In this document: piece by piece, positions 1-11,674 of the stretch
Layout of the letters: every line of letters starts with the position of its first letter
Numbering within the stretch: the stretch's first letter is position 1
Assembly: GCF_963583255.1 (NCBI RefSeq)
Contig: NC_084819.1
Span: 12,430,471-12,494,470 of the forward strand
Direction of reading: 5' to 3'
Origin: Pyrus communis
Taxonomy: Eukaryota > Streptophyta > Magnoliopsida > Rosales > Rosaceae
DNA: 64,000 nucleotides
The notes under the pieces: model-generated
Told to the model about the DNA's origin: nothing
The model's database searches: none
What the model saw: only the letters and a program-made list of their open reading frames with translations
Translations under genes and position numbers: made by a program

Positions 1-116
1 GTACGTTATATTTACCTAAATGGTTTCGTTTCTAGGCAAAACGCTTCGCAAGGTCTCTCAATGCTACGAGGCGGGTTCGACTTGACGACATGATATGTGA
101 ATGGGTTTTTTCTTTG

Positions 117-173
<57 letters not shown>

Positions 174-1173
174 GTATATGTTTGTTTAGTTTCCATATAT
201 GCATAAAATGATGAATTTGCTATATGAATGCCATGATTAAATAACGTTATAAGAAATGTTGTATTGTTGTGAAATGCTAAAATAATCCTACGAGATGTAC
301 AAGTTTACTATGTTGACTAGAATTATTAAATCGTTATGGCATGATTATATTTTTGTAGTCTACTCATCATTGTTGCACCCAGTGTTAATGCTCGGCCAAG
401 GCCAATCTTTCACGTGTATGTTCACATTTGCACCACACACTCTCCTTGGATCCAAGTAGGTGCTAGTCATGTCGTACAGGTTGCAATAGGCAACTCTGAC
501 ATCTTGTTGTATAGGTTGCAATAGGCAACTCCGACTCGTATGTGACCACGAATAGCACTAGTCTTCACGTGATTGTAGCACTAGAGCGTATATCATGATT
601 ACATCCAGTCCTATCGTATAGGTTGCATTAAGCAACTCCAACTTTTGTTCTAGCATAGATCGATGAGTATATGATTTTATTATGTTATTGTTAGGATATT
701 GTGATTGGCATATTTCTGGAATTATTGTTGATTTGCATTTGATTTCATATTTATACGTAGTATGATTTTCTAGAAACTATACATGTTTTACAGCGAGGGG
801 TTAGTATGTTCAGAAAATAAATGTGTTTTATAAAACTTTATTTTCAGGGCCACTCACCCTTGTTTTGCTCCCCTCCAGGTTTTAGCAGCTTAGCTTTCGT
901 ATCGACGAGGATTCTTGGCAAATTTTAGTGTAAATGATTATCTTCGATGGTATAATTCTGACTTTATCTTACTATACTATACTTATACTCTGATATCATA
1001 TGTGAAATAGGTTCATTCCCGCTCACAGCACACTCTTATATTTAGGCACTTCTAGGTTTAAATTTATTCACATTTTCCACATTACTACACTTCATGGCTT
1101 CGTCACCTTCCCGGTGTCGGCCAGCACAACTTGATTCGGAGTGCTAGTGGACATTCCGGGTCAGGGTGTGTCA
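1..1173 (+). repeat. 5' LTR, 3' part only
   Basis: Its last bases are GGTGTGTCA, the same ending as the second LTR at 7,936. Base 1 aligns with about base 6,781, so roughly the first 1,350 bases of this LTR lie outside the window. It contains a long TA run (121-162) and three spaced copies of an AGGTTGCAATAGGCAACT-type motif (about 478, 513 and 620). Confidence 0.88.
121..162. repeat. (TA)n microsatellite inside the LTR
   Basis: About 20 TA units run on into a TATG-rich tail. A matching but interrupted TA run sits at 6,896-6,950 in the other LTR, so the repeat was already present when the element inserted. Confidence 0.95.
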
Positions 1174-1176
1174 ATT

Positions 1177-1188
1177 TGGTATCAGAGC
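1177..1188 (+). other. Primer-binding site (initiator tRNA-Met)
   Basis: TGGTATCAGAGC lies three bases after the end of the 5' LTR. It is the standard plant primer-binding site complementary to the 3' end of initiator tRNA-Met. It fixes both the LTR boundary and the + orientation of the element. Confidence 0.9.
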
Positions 1189-2489
1189 ATAAGTTTGGGC
1201 AGTATTGCGTTCATCACACGCGTGATGTAAACATTCACGATTTTTGAACCTAAGTGTCGAATCTTACCACATCGTTGAATACGAAAAACATGTTAGCTTT
1301 TCCCTAAGTTTTGGGCATTTTAGACGACTTATAGATGTTCTAGATGAACATTTCGGTGACCACCTCTAGACCTTAACAAAGAACCTTCCTGCCAAGGAAA
1401 ATCCTGAATTAGAGACGAGTTTGTGGCATAAAGCAAGGCTATTGTGTCGGTAATTATGTACCATCGAAGACTTTACCAATTAATCCTATCACTATTCTCC
1501 AGTCATCATTACCAAACCTTTCAAGATAGGAAACCAAGAATAGTTTCAATTCCTTGGTAGTACTCGTTAGTATACCACCTATCAGAATTCCTATGAAGTT
1601 TATTTTCGTCAAGATTCCAGAAATGTCTTTAAGTGACAACCTAACGCTAAAGGGGTAGCACTCGACAGAAGAACATCCAGGGGACAACCATTTTTGGTCC
1701 CCGATAACACTATTCTTTCCAAACGCGCTAGTGATCATTCCGGATCTTCAGGAGGAAGATCGACTTCCATTTAAGTCCGTCCTAAAGTAGAATATTAGCA
1801 AATTCCTTTTTTCAACTGTAGGACATTCCCATCAATACTAGTTCCCGAATTTCTTTTGGTGATGTACTCGTCATTTCGATGAGTATAGGCATGAGAGTAC
1901 AAGTTGTTATACCTACGGTCAGTAGAAAACCCTGAAGTAGTAAGTTCTTTTCCCTAGAATTAATGAAAACCACCTTATAGGACTAATTCCTTACCAATCA
2001 TCTGAAGCCATCCACCCAAGCGGGCTCTAACCTTTAATCAGCCTACGGTGGCACTACTAAATGACGATAATGTATGATATTTAGGAATTGTCAACCAGTA
2101 TTCCAACGGTATAATTTCTGATACCAGCCACACGCTAGTATCTAGGAGTGATACCTTTATGCCAGAATGCCGGTTCACAGTTTTAGGCTAGCGAACAATA
2201 TCAAAATATCTTATGTGCATTAATTAGCAGCGTGACTGTTAGACTGATTAACAATGACTATCTGAGTTGAAGAAATTAATCGTAGAAACTTAGGAGCAAG
2301 CTTTGCATTAGGACAATAAACTTATGGTTGTTTCTACCTTATCACTTATCTAGGTAAACAAAACCTTTTCGACTAGCCACATTTTCAATCACTTCCACAG
2401 GTAGACAGTAGAATTGAAGTACGAGTTAACTTCTCACTGTCAGAATGAATTTAGTATCGAGAAAGCTATGAAGATCTATTAGCACGTGG

Positions 2490-3000
2490 CATAGTGAAAG
2501 GAAGTAGTATGGTACGTTTCGAGGACGTATATTTTTGGCATCATTTCTCAAAATTTTGCATTGGATATCACCAAATGGTGAAGTGAAGTACGCCATCAAT
2601 CCACTTTCTCGTACTACACCAATTTTCCTTGTGTCTTTGTGAAGAACTCCTACAATTGAGATAACTTAGTTACGGAAGCTTACCAATTGGAAATTTATCC
2701 AACCAAACACCTTTCCTAGGGAACCTCAAACCTATCCGCGAAGGTGAAAGGCTGAACATTAGGATCATACCTAGATCTTTACAACATAATCAGGTGACGA
2801 TTAAAATTGTTAACCTATACTTCGAATTGATGGTCTACTCGACCACTTTTGGAACTCGAGTTTTCTTTCGTAGCTTGTTGAATTTGTGGTAGTCTTATAG
2901 ATGACTTTCCCACCTACTTCAGCAATGAGATCAAACTTCCTAAATACTGACAGTCAGCTTTATACAAAATTTCTCAAATGTTAGTTGTTTAAAACGGTAC
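2490..3000 (+). pseudogene. Reverse transcriptase remnant
   Basis: Only short readable pieces remain, in several frames. At 2,897-2,905 the codons for Ile-Asp-Asp are preserved in a context that resembles the palm motif of Ty3/gypsy reverse transcriptases (usually FIDDILVYS). Downstream codons give Thr-Tyr-Phe-Ser-Asn-Glu and then a Leu-Tyr-x-Lys-(Phe/Ile)-Ser stretch, as in the family's conserved 'KLYAKFSKCEFW' region. Frameshifts and stops break everything up. The position between primer-binding site and integrase fits the usual gene order. The limits given are approximate. Confidence 0.5.
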
Positions 3001-4329
3001 TTTTCTTAAGAGACGTGATATCGGTAAACGATATTCTTTTTTTTTTTTCCCAAAAGGTTGTAGCGGAAGAAAGTTGAAATTCTCACAAAGTGTTGTGAAA
3101 TTCGAGATATTTTTAGTCTTGTCGATTTTATCGACAATTTGTTAGCGATCTTTCGGCTATAGTATTTTTCCTCACTCATCGACCGAGGACAGTTAATTTA
3201 GTTTAAGATGTTGAATATGAATAAAATTTCTAACAACCGACCTGTTGTCTCCCCTCACCTCTGTTTTACACCTTTCGATGACATCAACCATTTCGAAATC
3301 CATGAAGACGTGTTCTTTGAATGTTTCAGCTATATAGAGGCAACATGGCAGAATATCACTTATGCTTCCTAATGGTTGGAACCATATGAAACGAACCATC
3401 TTACTCATGACCTAGAGTCAACAATTATCATCTTTATTTGAAAACCGAATGATACTTCTTGGTGGAGAAACGTGTCCAGGACCTTTATCAATCTCAGACT
3501 TTTCAAACACATCCTCATTCGAAATAAGCTAAATTTCTAACAGCGGTAGTGGAAGAACCAAATCAACAACTACAATTGCACTATCGTGTATCACCCCGAT
3601 TGTGCAAACGTAATTACTGTTACAGCAACAAAAAAAAAACATATCTACCCTTGAACATCCTCAGCTTGTCTTATCCCATTCTAGTTAGGATTTAGGAGCC
3701 TCGATTTGACGTTATTTCTGAATTATCAAGAAATCGTTTAAGTGGTTATAATCACTTCTTGTATCCAAATAGAGATGGGGAATTATCACTCTAAACTCCT
3801 GGTATGAGATATCTTATACATATGGAGATTATGATGATGTTTCAGTGATAACTAATCGATTTGACAAGTCACCTTTCGTTGGTCCAAAAGTACTACGTTT
3901 AAACCATTTGGTAAAGTTCCTCATTCTTGAAATTATCTAATTTTTTGACGTTTTGATCAACATCTGCTCTGATTACGATTCCATATTCACTTCTTGTGCT
4001 GGAAGGCATTCCAGTCAACCTTGCGTACATGCCTACCCTACTGCACTTTGTATTAATTTTGAAGAAGACAGACAGTTTAGGTGAATCGCTCGGACATTAA
4101 AATTTTAGTTGTGGCCATTAATTCCTCAGTCACCCAACAAATACTTTGCTAAACGAATCTTTACCGTTGGTGATTGAATATTCTAGAAGTTACCGTTGTA
4201 GCGATATGTAATACGTTTAATCCAGTTACCTTGTATTTTAGATTTGATGGATTTGTTTCGACTCACAAATCCCTGATTGTTCTTCTAGTCTTCTTTACAT
4301 AGTTCTTCGCTAAATTCGAGAGAAATTCA

Positions 4330-4640
4330 ATGTGAATCTATTCATTATGGTGTTGTGGACTACATGGTTCGGCTATATGGGGTGCAGGTCACTACTATAC
4401 CTCATATTGATACACGTTTCATTTTCAGGTTTAGGGAAGTCTTCTTGAAGGCCATGCATACTAAGTTTTTGGTCTAATACCACGTTTCACCCTCAGACTA
4501 ATGGCTAGTCTGAATGAACTATCTGAACCTTAGAGGACATATTGCTTTTGAATGTTTTACAGTCTTAACCAGTTATGGTAGACACTTATCCTTATTAGAG
4601 TTAAGTCTAACTATAGTTACATTTCTGGTTTGGCTATGGT
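4330..4640 (+). pseudogene. Integrase core remnant
   Basis: Reading + in shifting frames gives a decayed catalytic core. There is a piece resembling 'DRDxRFTSRFW' near 4,400-4,440, then bases for a His-Pro-Gln-Thr/Ala-type stretch and a Ser-Glu-Arg/Trp-Thr-Ile piece near 4,490-4,530, where Ty3/gypsy integrases have 'HPQTDGQSERTIQTLEDMLR'. Numerous stops and indels make it non-functional. It was identified by its succession of motifs, not by an open frame. Confidence 0.55.
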
Positions 4641-5417
4641 ATTGTTTGAGCCTTGGTATAGAGATTTTACGCATGGAACATGTTTGACAGATGAGTATTG
4701 CGAACATGTATTTGAATGATCAAGATTACGATATAGAAAATTTATTAATATTGTTGATGTTACCCGTGAGGGTAGTGCGTGAGCACGATCGAGGCTTTTA
4801 TCAGACGATGTATGTGTATTTCCCAATAAGGGGTAAGATGGTAATATTGCACCCTTGGGAATTATTTGCTTGCTTATCGTGACAACAGTGAGTTATCGAT
4901 ATTGTGGGTTGCAGACCGTAATATCAATAACTTATTCATTGGATTCGTTAAGCAAGTGGATAGGTAGGTCCGTCTACGTTAGTATTCTATTTATTTATAC
5001 GTTAGGTTATTTATTTATTTATTGTTTGGGCTTAACCTAGTGATACTACACACTTATTCACGGAGTACGTTACGCTACGAGTGCATAGGTAAAATCTTTC
5101 TATGTTCGGTTTTTTATTTCAATACAACTATTTTAACTTTACTTCATTATATACATATTTTGACGTTATGTTTTTATATATCTATTTTTGATCTTTTATT
5201 TTAAAAGTATTATATTTTGGTATTGTATTGAAGAAGAATGATAGTTTGAGTTTGGAGGCATGAAAGGGGAATCATTGCAATTCGATCGCGACGGAATGAC
5301 AATCTCTTTTATGCAATCACTCTAGCTTGATTTCTTCCTTATATGTACACTTTCTTCCTATCTTTTGGAGTATGTTATGTATAACAAATGATTTCAAATT
5401 TCGGGGACGAAATGTTT

Positions 5418-5433
5418 TTTAAGGTGGGTAGAT
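5418..5433 (+). other. Polypurine tract
   Basis: TTTAAGGTGGGTAGAT abuts the first base of the 3' LTR (TGTGACA). An AAGGTGGGTAGAT-like tract is the usual plus-strand primer in this group. Just upstream, 'TTTCGGGGACGAAAT' is also a common feature close to the 3' end of Del-type elements. Confidence 0.8.
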
Positions 5434-6892
5434 TGTGACAATCCGTCCCTAATTTTACGATCTTATTAATTTTAAATGAGTGAATTGACGAAAATGTCCC
5501 TAGAGGCGAGGATGCTGACTTTCATTGACCATCTTTTTAGCGTATTCTCGAAGTACTCGAGGATACGAATGCGTAGGCGCAAGCGAGATCGAATTTAGAG
5601 CTATGACTAGGATTTTACCAAACTACGAAACTTGACGGTGTTTTATGAAATTTGAATTTTGGGTATTTTATTATTTTAATATTTTCTTTAAGCTTTTTGT
5701 CTAGTGGGGCCCACCCACGTGGGACTCCTCATTCCTTCCTTCAATCCCGTGCCCTCTCTTTCCCATTTCACGGACAAATCTCTTTCACCTCACTCTCCCA
5801 ATGGATGATTGCCACCTCACCACTCAACTCTCTCTTTCTTCTTCCTTGGCAAGCACCAAAAAGGTGTAACCGCTTAAACCACCACCATTTGTCGTCTCCA
5901 GCGAACCAAACCTTTAAGCCGCCATCAAATCTTGCCACGTCAATGAAGGTTATCAACATTCCAGCCCAAAACTAGAACCAAGGTTAGAACTCGAACTCTA
6001 CAACTCGACCACCATATTTTCCGATGAGGCCCTCTCGAATTTTAGTGTGGGTGAGTCTCGAAAATAACCTAAAACTTAGTGGATCGTGTTTTGGTTTGTA
6101 TTTCAAGCTTTTTCTAAGGTTTTTGGTAGGAGTTTTGGTGCAGAAACGACGCGAGGAAAACTCCCCAGTTTTGCAACGAGACTCCGTCACTGTGTAGGCA
6201 ATTTCGACCATTTCCGGTTACGGCTTAACCCCAAATTGGTATATTTCAATTCCCTAACTCCTAAGCTTTACTTTGGCTTTTGGATTTTTGATTTTGGTTG
6301 AGAAATGAACATAAAATAGCCCTTTGAAATTTCCCAGCTAAATCTTTCCTCAGAATCCGGCGACTCATCGGAGAAGAAAAAGAAAAAAAAAAGAGGCCTA
6401 GGCCCAAAGCCTGGCCCAAGTCCTTAGCCCAGCCCTGTTCCAATTGGACCGATCTGCCAGCCCAATCCGATTCCAATTGGGCCAGAATAATCCTTACATT
6501 GTGGTTTTCAAAATTTCTCGAGAACCCTCCTAGGCTAATTTCGACGTCGTGAGTCCGTTTTTGACACCTATTTATTGAAATTCCAAAGTTTTAACGTGGT
6601 TGACCATCGAGGCGTCTCGGTTGACTTTTTAGGGTTGATTGTTGACCTTACGTTGACTTTTTACAAAATTTGCCGAGGACCCTCCTTAGCGTATTTCCGC
6701 TGTCCATTTTCTGAAATTCAACCGTTTTAAGATAGTTCCTTTATTAGCCGTACTTTATATGAAAACGTGTAATTACATTAGTATGTTATATTTACCTAAA
6801 TGGTTTCATTTCTAGGCAAAACGCTTCGCAAGGACTCTTGATGCTACAAGGCGGGTTTGACTTGACGACATGATCTGTGAGTGGGTCGTTTC

Positions 6893-6928
<36 letters not shown>

Positions 6929-7936
6929 ATATATATATATATATATATATAATGCATCTAATGATGAATTTGCTATATCAATGCCATGATTAAATAACGT
7001 TATAAGAAATGTTGTACTGTTGTGAAATGCTAAAATAATCCTACGGGATGATCAAGTAAGTTTACTATGTTGACTAGAATTATTAAATCGTTATGGCATG
7101 ATTATATTTATGTAGTCTGCTCATCATTGTTGCACCTAATGTTAGTGCTCACCCAGGGCCAAGGTCAGTCTTTCACATGTATGTTCATATCCGCACCGCA
7201 CGCTCGCCTTGGATCCAAATATGTGCTAGTCATGTCGTATAGGTTGCAATAGGCAACTCCAACATCTTGTGGTACAAGTTGCAATAGGCAACTCCGACTC
7301 GTATATGACCACGAATAGCGTCAGGCTTCACGTGATTGTAGCACTATAGCGTATATTATGATTACACTATGTCCTGTCGTACAGGTTGCATTAGGCAACT
7401 CCGACTTGTGTGTTAGCATAGATCGATGAACATCTAATTTTATTATGCTGCTATTGGGATATTGTGATTGGCATATTTCTGAAATTATTGTTGATTTGCA
7501 TTTGATTTCATACTTATACGTAGTATGATTTTTTGGAAACTATACATATTTTACAACAATGGGTTAGCATGTTCAGAAAATAAATGTGTTTTATAAAACT
7601 TTATTTTCAAGCCCACTCACCCTTATTTTGCGCCCCTCCAGGTTTTAGTAGCTTAGCTTTCGTATTGACGAGAATTCTTGGCAAATCTTGGTGTAGACGA
7701 TTACCTTCAATGGTATAATTCTCACCTTATCTTATTGTACTGTACTTATGTTCTAACATCATGTGTGAAATGAGTTCATCCCCGCTCACAGTGCACTCTT
7801 GTATTTAGGCACTTTTAGATTTAAATTTATTCACATTTTCCACATCACCACACTTTATTTCTTTGTCATCTTCCAGGTGTGGGCCAGCACAGCTCAATTC
7901 AGAGTCCTAGTGGACATTCTAGATCGGGGTGTGTCA
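5434..7936 (+). repeat. 3' LTR, complete
   Basis: It begins TGTGACAATCC and ends GGTGTGTCA, giving the TG...CA ends expected of an LTR; length 2,503 bp. Its last 1,156 bases align with window positions 1-1,173. It carries the TA run (6,896-6,950) and the repeated AGGTTGCAATAGGCAACT-type motif seen in the 5' copy. A 107-codon open stretch at 5,652-5,975 inside it looks like chance, not a gene. The 5 bp after it are AAGAA; the matching left flank is off-window, so a target-site duplication cannot be tested. Confidence 0.88.
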
Positions 7937-10900
7937 AAGAAGAAGACCACTGCACTAAAAAAAAAAAAACATCTGTACCGAGAACAATATAGATCAAAAG
8001 ATTAGAATACCTACATATGATCATATACGTAAAGATGGAGTAAGAGAAAAATAAACAAAGGGCCGCATCTTGTTCCTTGCGTTGAAGAAGACAACCAATT
8101 AGGGAAGCAAATATTGTATAAATCGCAGCTTGCGGATATAAACTCATTTGGCATAAATTACATTGAATTACAAAGCTAAAATTAAGGAATTTCCTCCTAA
8201 GGGTAAATACAGTTTGTAGGATCGGTTGAAAATATTGAAGGGCACAATGGGTATTTCAACAGGGAGGAAAATTGGATGAATAAATGTGGGCTGACTCTTG
8301 TAGAAAGAAAGTTTGCTTACATGGAATATTGGTCAAAGGGTTTAATCTAAAAATAATTTTTTTATAGGTTTTTCATTTTTATAGGTTTTTATAGGTCTTC
8401 GGAGGTATATAGTTTTTATAATTTTTGTTACATAGGAGATAATTGAACTCTAGCCATTACAATTCCGACTCATTATCTTATGTACGTACGTATTTTCATC
8501 ACTTTGGCTAACCTCAAAAGCTTACCTTAGGAGGTGTATGTGCATATTCACCCATTATACACTCTACGTGCCTATACTATCCAAGATAAATTATCCTGAT
8601 TTTATTTAGACAACAAATATATTTTTATAAGGACCGAAATATGTATATATGGGTAGTAACTAAACTATTCATGATATAATGATGATAATGTTTTGTAGAT
8701 CATGGTGAAACTAATGCATTCATTTGAAGGGTACTATATTGAGTACCAGGTATGATTTAAGTTGTAATTAACAGTCTTAAAAGCATCTGATGAGGCCCAG
8801 AGAAGCACTTGTAATATGATTGTTCTCGAAGTGGCCCATGGCCTTTTGTCAAAATGATTATTTATTAATTAAAATTAGTGTTAAGTAATGTTGGGGAAGA
8901 CCCTCCACTTAAATAATTATCGGCTCGTGAGCCTCATGATTAGGAAAGTTAACCTTAATCATGTTTAGTGCTAAACCAACAGTTTGGTCGTCTTTTAAGT
9001 GTTGTTATGGCAGCTTTTTTTATAACAATTAACTAATCCACTTTCCATAGCAGCATATGCATCCATATATCGATGATCCTCTCCAAGCATGGCCTAAAGG
9101 TGATCACCGCACGGTTGCCATCTTTCTTGACTGATATCCGAAATAATACCAACCTCACCTGATCAAATATCCAATTCCATGATTAGAAAATGGTGGACAT
9201 GCATCTTTTCCCTGTAAATTGAAATATAAAATTAATACTTCCTATAGGTTAATCTTAATCCTACACCAAGAGAGCCATATATTGTAATCCCGAGTTTCGG
9301 CTGAAAAACCACATCATCAACTCCTTGCATGGCTTTCCAGTTTGCTTGGAATGAGCAAGCAAAAATTGCCAGCATAGTAAGTAATACGGATTTTAAGACG
9401 GTTGAAGATGATATTATTATTTATATACACTAGTAGTTGTACAAATATTATACACGTATAAAATTTACAAAGAGAGAAAATATAAAATGGTCACTAAGTT
9501 TTTTTGTGACAATCTTCAAACAATTTTTCGTCGCTGAATATATCTTTAGTGGGCGTTTCTAGATAACTATTTGAAGAAAAATAAAAAAAAACCTGAAAGC
9601 GAAAATCTTGATAACCAATATGTCACCTGGCTGTGAGGCTTTGAAAAAGAAAAAGGAAAAATACTGTATAGCTATTGTATTTCATTTTCTACATTATTGC
9701 CTCATTTTCATTGAGCCTTGTCTCAAATAATGGCAGATCTTGTCTCATATTAGGGATTCAAGCCTTTCTCTATCCAAATTGATGTTCCTAGGCGCAAGTT
9801 ATTGCCCACCTGTTCCAGCTACTTGGCTCCTCAGGTTCTTCCTCCATGGATTTTGATTGGAGGCTTGCTTTGGGTTTTGATGACTGTTAAGGTACAATTT
9901 ACACTGTTTAATAAAATTATGGGAGCGGGCGCAAGTGGTTTGCCACCCCATTTTCTGTTCATCCTTTTGATTCGTTCTTCTTCTTGGAGGCAGTCGCTTG
10001 GCTATCATGGTGTGGCTATTTTGGTGGAGGAGGTTGGTTCTCATTTCTAGATCTAAGATTTCCAGTTTAAAGATTGTTATGGGCTCACTTTTGGGTCATA
10101 TTACTGTTCAGAATGAATCTTATATTAATGAAAGAAGAGACTTTGCATGGCTTTATAGAAAAGTTAGATTATTTCTCATATTACCAATTGGTTTTATAGT
10201 GAAACCCCAACTCTCTTCTTATCTTGTTTTGCTTTTACTTTTGTATTGAGATGCACTTTTACTTTAGGTTGTGAATTGTCTTTGAACTTTCCTCATTTTG
10301 TATGAGTGTATTTTAATTTTAATAACACAAAAGAAAATGTCTACACCATTGGAGTCATTTCTGCCTGCGTAACACATTAAAAACAGTTTGCATACTGAAT
10401 TCTCTTCACCGTTGAAAATACTCAAACTACGAAGCCAATTGGAAACTATCCAACTGCTCCACGTAAGCATAGAGGTTAAAATTCCTCCATTTGTCTGGTC
10501 AATGATCGTAAGAATAGTGTCCAGGTGCCCTTGAAAACCCTAATAATATCATTGAGCTCAAAAGTTAGTGACATCTAGAAAATTCTAGAGGACCCTTGTT
10601 CTTCACCCAAAGAAGCGTAAATTCACAAATAACATATCCAGTCCGAAGAAACGTGTTGACATTGCGTAACACTACCATACACTTTACACTACTTTTGGAA
10701 ACTGCAACATCTTTTATACAATTCTAAATGTTGCTACAACAAATCATCAATGTATAAAATTGGAACTTTCTAATCCTCGGATAAGCGGATTATGTTAAGC
10801 AATTATCAGTGTCTATAGTACTCTTTCTGTCGGCTTAATACCTTTCGGCTTCTTCTTCTCACTCATATTTGCGAACAGTTTGCGCCATATTTAATCATCC

Positions 10901-11517
10901 TACAAGGCTAAAAGATTGCATGCCGAATTGCCATTTCTTCTGAATTTTGCATGCCAGGTGTCAGCCCGTGGCCGTGAAAAATAGGTTCTGAATTCAGCAT
11001 GGGACCAGATGTGGCAAGTCTCAATCCTTTGTTTTAATCGTGTTGTGTGGTGTCAATTATAATCAAATCCGTATTAAAAAAATAAAAATATTATTAAAAG
11101 TATAAGAAAAATGGACTAAATGAGCTACAAATATCTGACACAAAACATTCAAGATTTTAAATAAATATCAATGAACTGTAAATATCATGATCTTGAACTA
11201 ATTTTTTTGTGTAAACTTAACTATAGTAGTTGCATGCTAGCGTCACGCAATTTGGAAGGATTGTGAACTTTATATGTCACCGAGGCGAATACCCAAAAGA
11301 AAATCTAGATTATGGAAGATTCTAAGGATAAACACTGGACCGGCCTTGAGGAATTGCTACTGCGCTCGTCAAAAAGGTTGTCATGTAAATGAATGATTTA
11401 CGTGTTACATTAATACAGGCCCTCAATATTATATTTTCTTAATTAAAGATTGCTTCTGATTATGTAACACTGAGAGAAGACGAAAGTAATGTATGGTTGC
11501 ATTAATATGTTACTAAT
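7937..11517. other. Non-coding stretch with no supported gene
   Basis: AT-rich DNA with no long ORF. Two places look more structured. One is 9,060-9,370 on - (listed separately as a possible pseudogene relic). The other is 9,790-10,250 on +, where open stretches of about 80 codons overlap in different frames without any motif I recognise. I see nothing else that I can name. Confidence 0.6.
9060..9370 (-). pseudogene. Possible multi-exon gene relic, unidentified
   Basis: Read on -, an open stretch runs from about 9,366 and ends at a GT donor near 9,258. It is followed by an AG acceptor at about 9,212, a short segment of some 53 bases, a GTGAGG donor, an AG acceptor and a third segment. With those splices one frame stays open across the junctions, reading in part GKDACPPFSNHGIGYLI and later RWQPCGDHL, and then meets a TAG followed by sense-like codons (DHRYMDAYAAMES). 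The regular splice signals and balanced residues suggest a fragment of a real gene. I do not recognise the family. No upstream or downstream exons were found, so it is probably a relic or captured fragment. Confidence 0.3.
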
Positions 11518-11674
11518 GAGAAATGCTAAGAAGATTCTCTTAAAAGTTTATTTTTTGTAAACTTTCTACTACTTCATGTTTTGAACACAATGTTATTCAA
11601 CGTTGACATTAAACTGTGAGATAATAAAATGTCTATAAGAATTCCACTTTGAGAGAGTTTCATTAGCATTACTA
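11518..11674. mobile_element. MITE candidate with ~23 bp terminal inverted repeats
   Basis: The left end GAGAAATGCTAAG... and the reverse complement of the right end (TAGTAATGCTAATG...) match at about 17 of 23 positions. The element is 157 bp with no coding capacity. I found no clean target-site duplication. The ends resemble the other 'AATGCTAG'-type MITE at 60,779-60,947. Confidence 0.5.

Larger units (their letters stand above)
1..7936 (+). mobile_element. Degenerate Ty3/gypsy LTR retrotransposon, Del/Tekay-like
   Basis: The first 1,173 bases match 6,781-7,936 closely and in the same direction, so they are the two LTRs of one element; the window begins inside the 5' LTR. The internal part (1,174-5,433) opens with a primer-binding site complementary to initiator tRNA-Met and ends with a purine-rich tract directly before the second LTR. 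No long ORF survives. Eroded pieces of reverse transcriptase (near 2,890) and integrase (4,330-4,640) can still be read on +, in the order RT then IN, which makes the element Ty3/gypsy. The 2.5 kb LTRs, the Met primer site and the TGTGACA start suit the Del/Tekay (chromovirus) lineage, but that lineage call is inference. The element cannot encode its own proteins. Confidence 0.85.

Noticed and set aside
5652..5975. 107-codon ORF on +, with a hydrophobic start
   Set aside because: It lies wholly inside the 3' LTR of the Del/Tekay-like element, has no domain and overlaps equally open frames; chance ORF.
9799..10249. Overlapping ORFs of about 80 codons on both strands
   Set aside because: No frame stays open or shows a motif; I could not link it to RNase H, LINE or any gene family.
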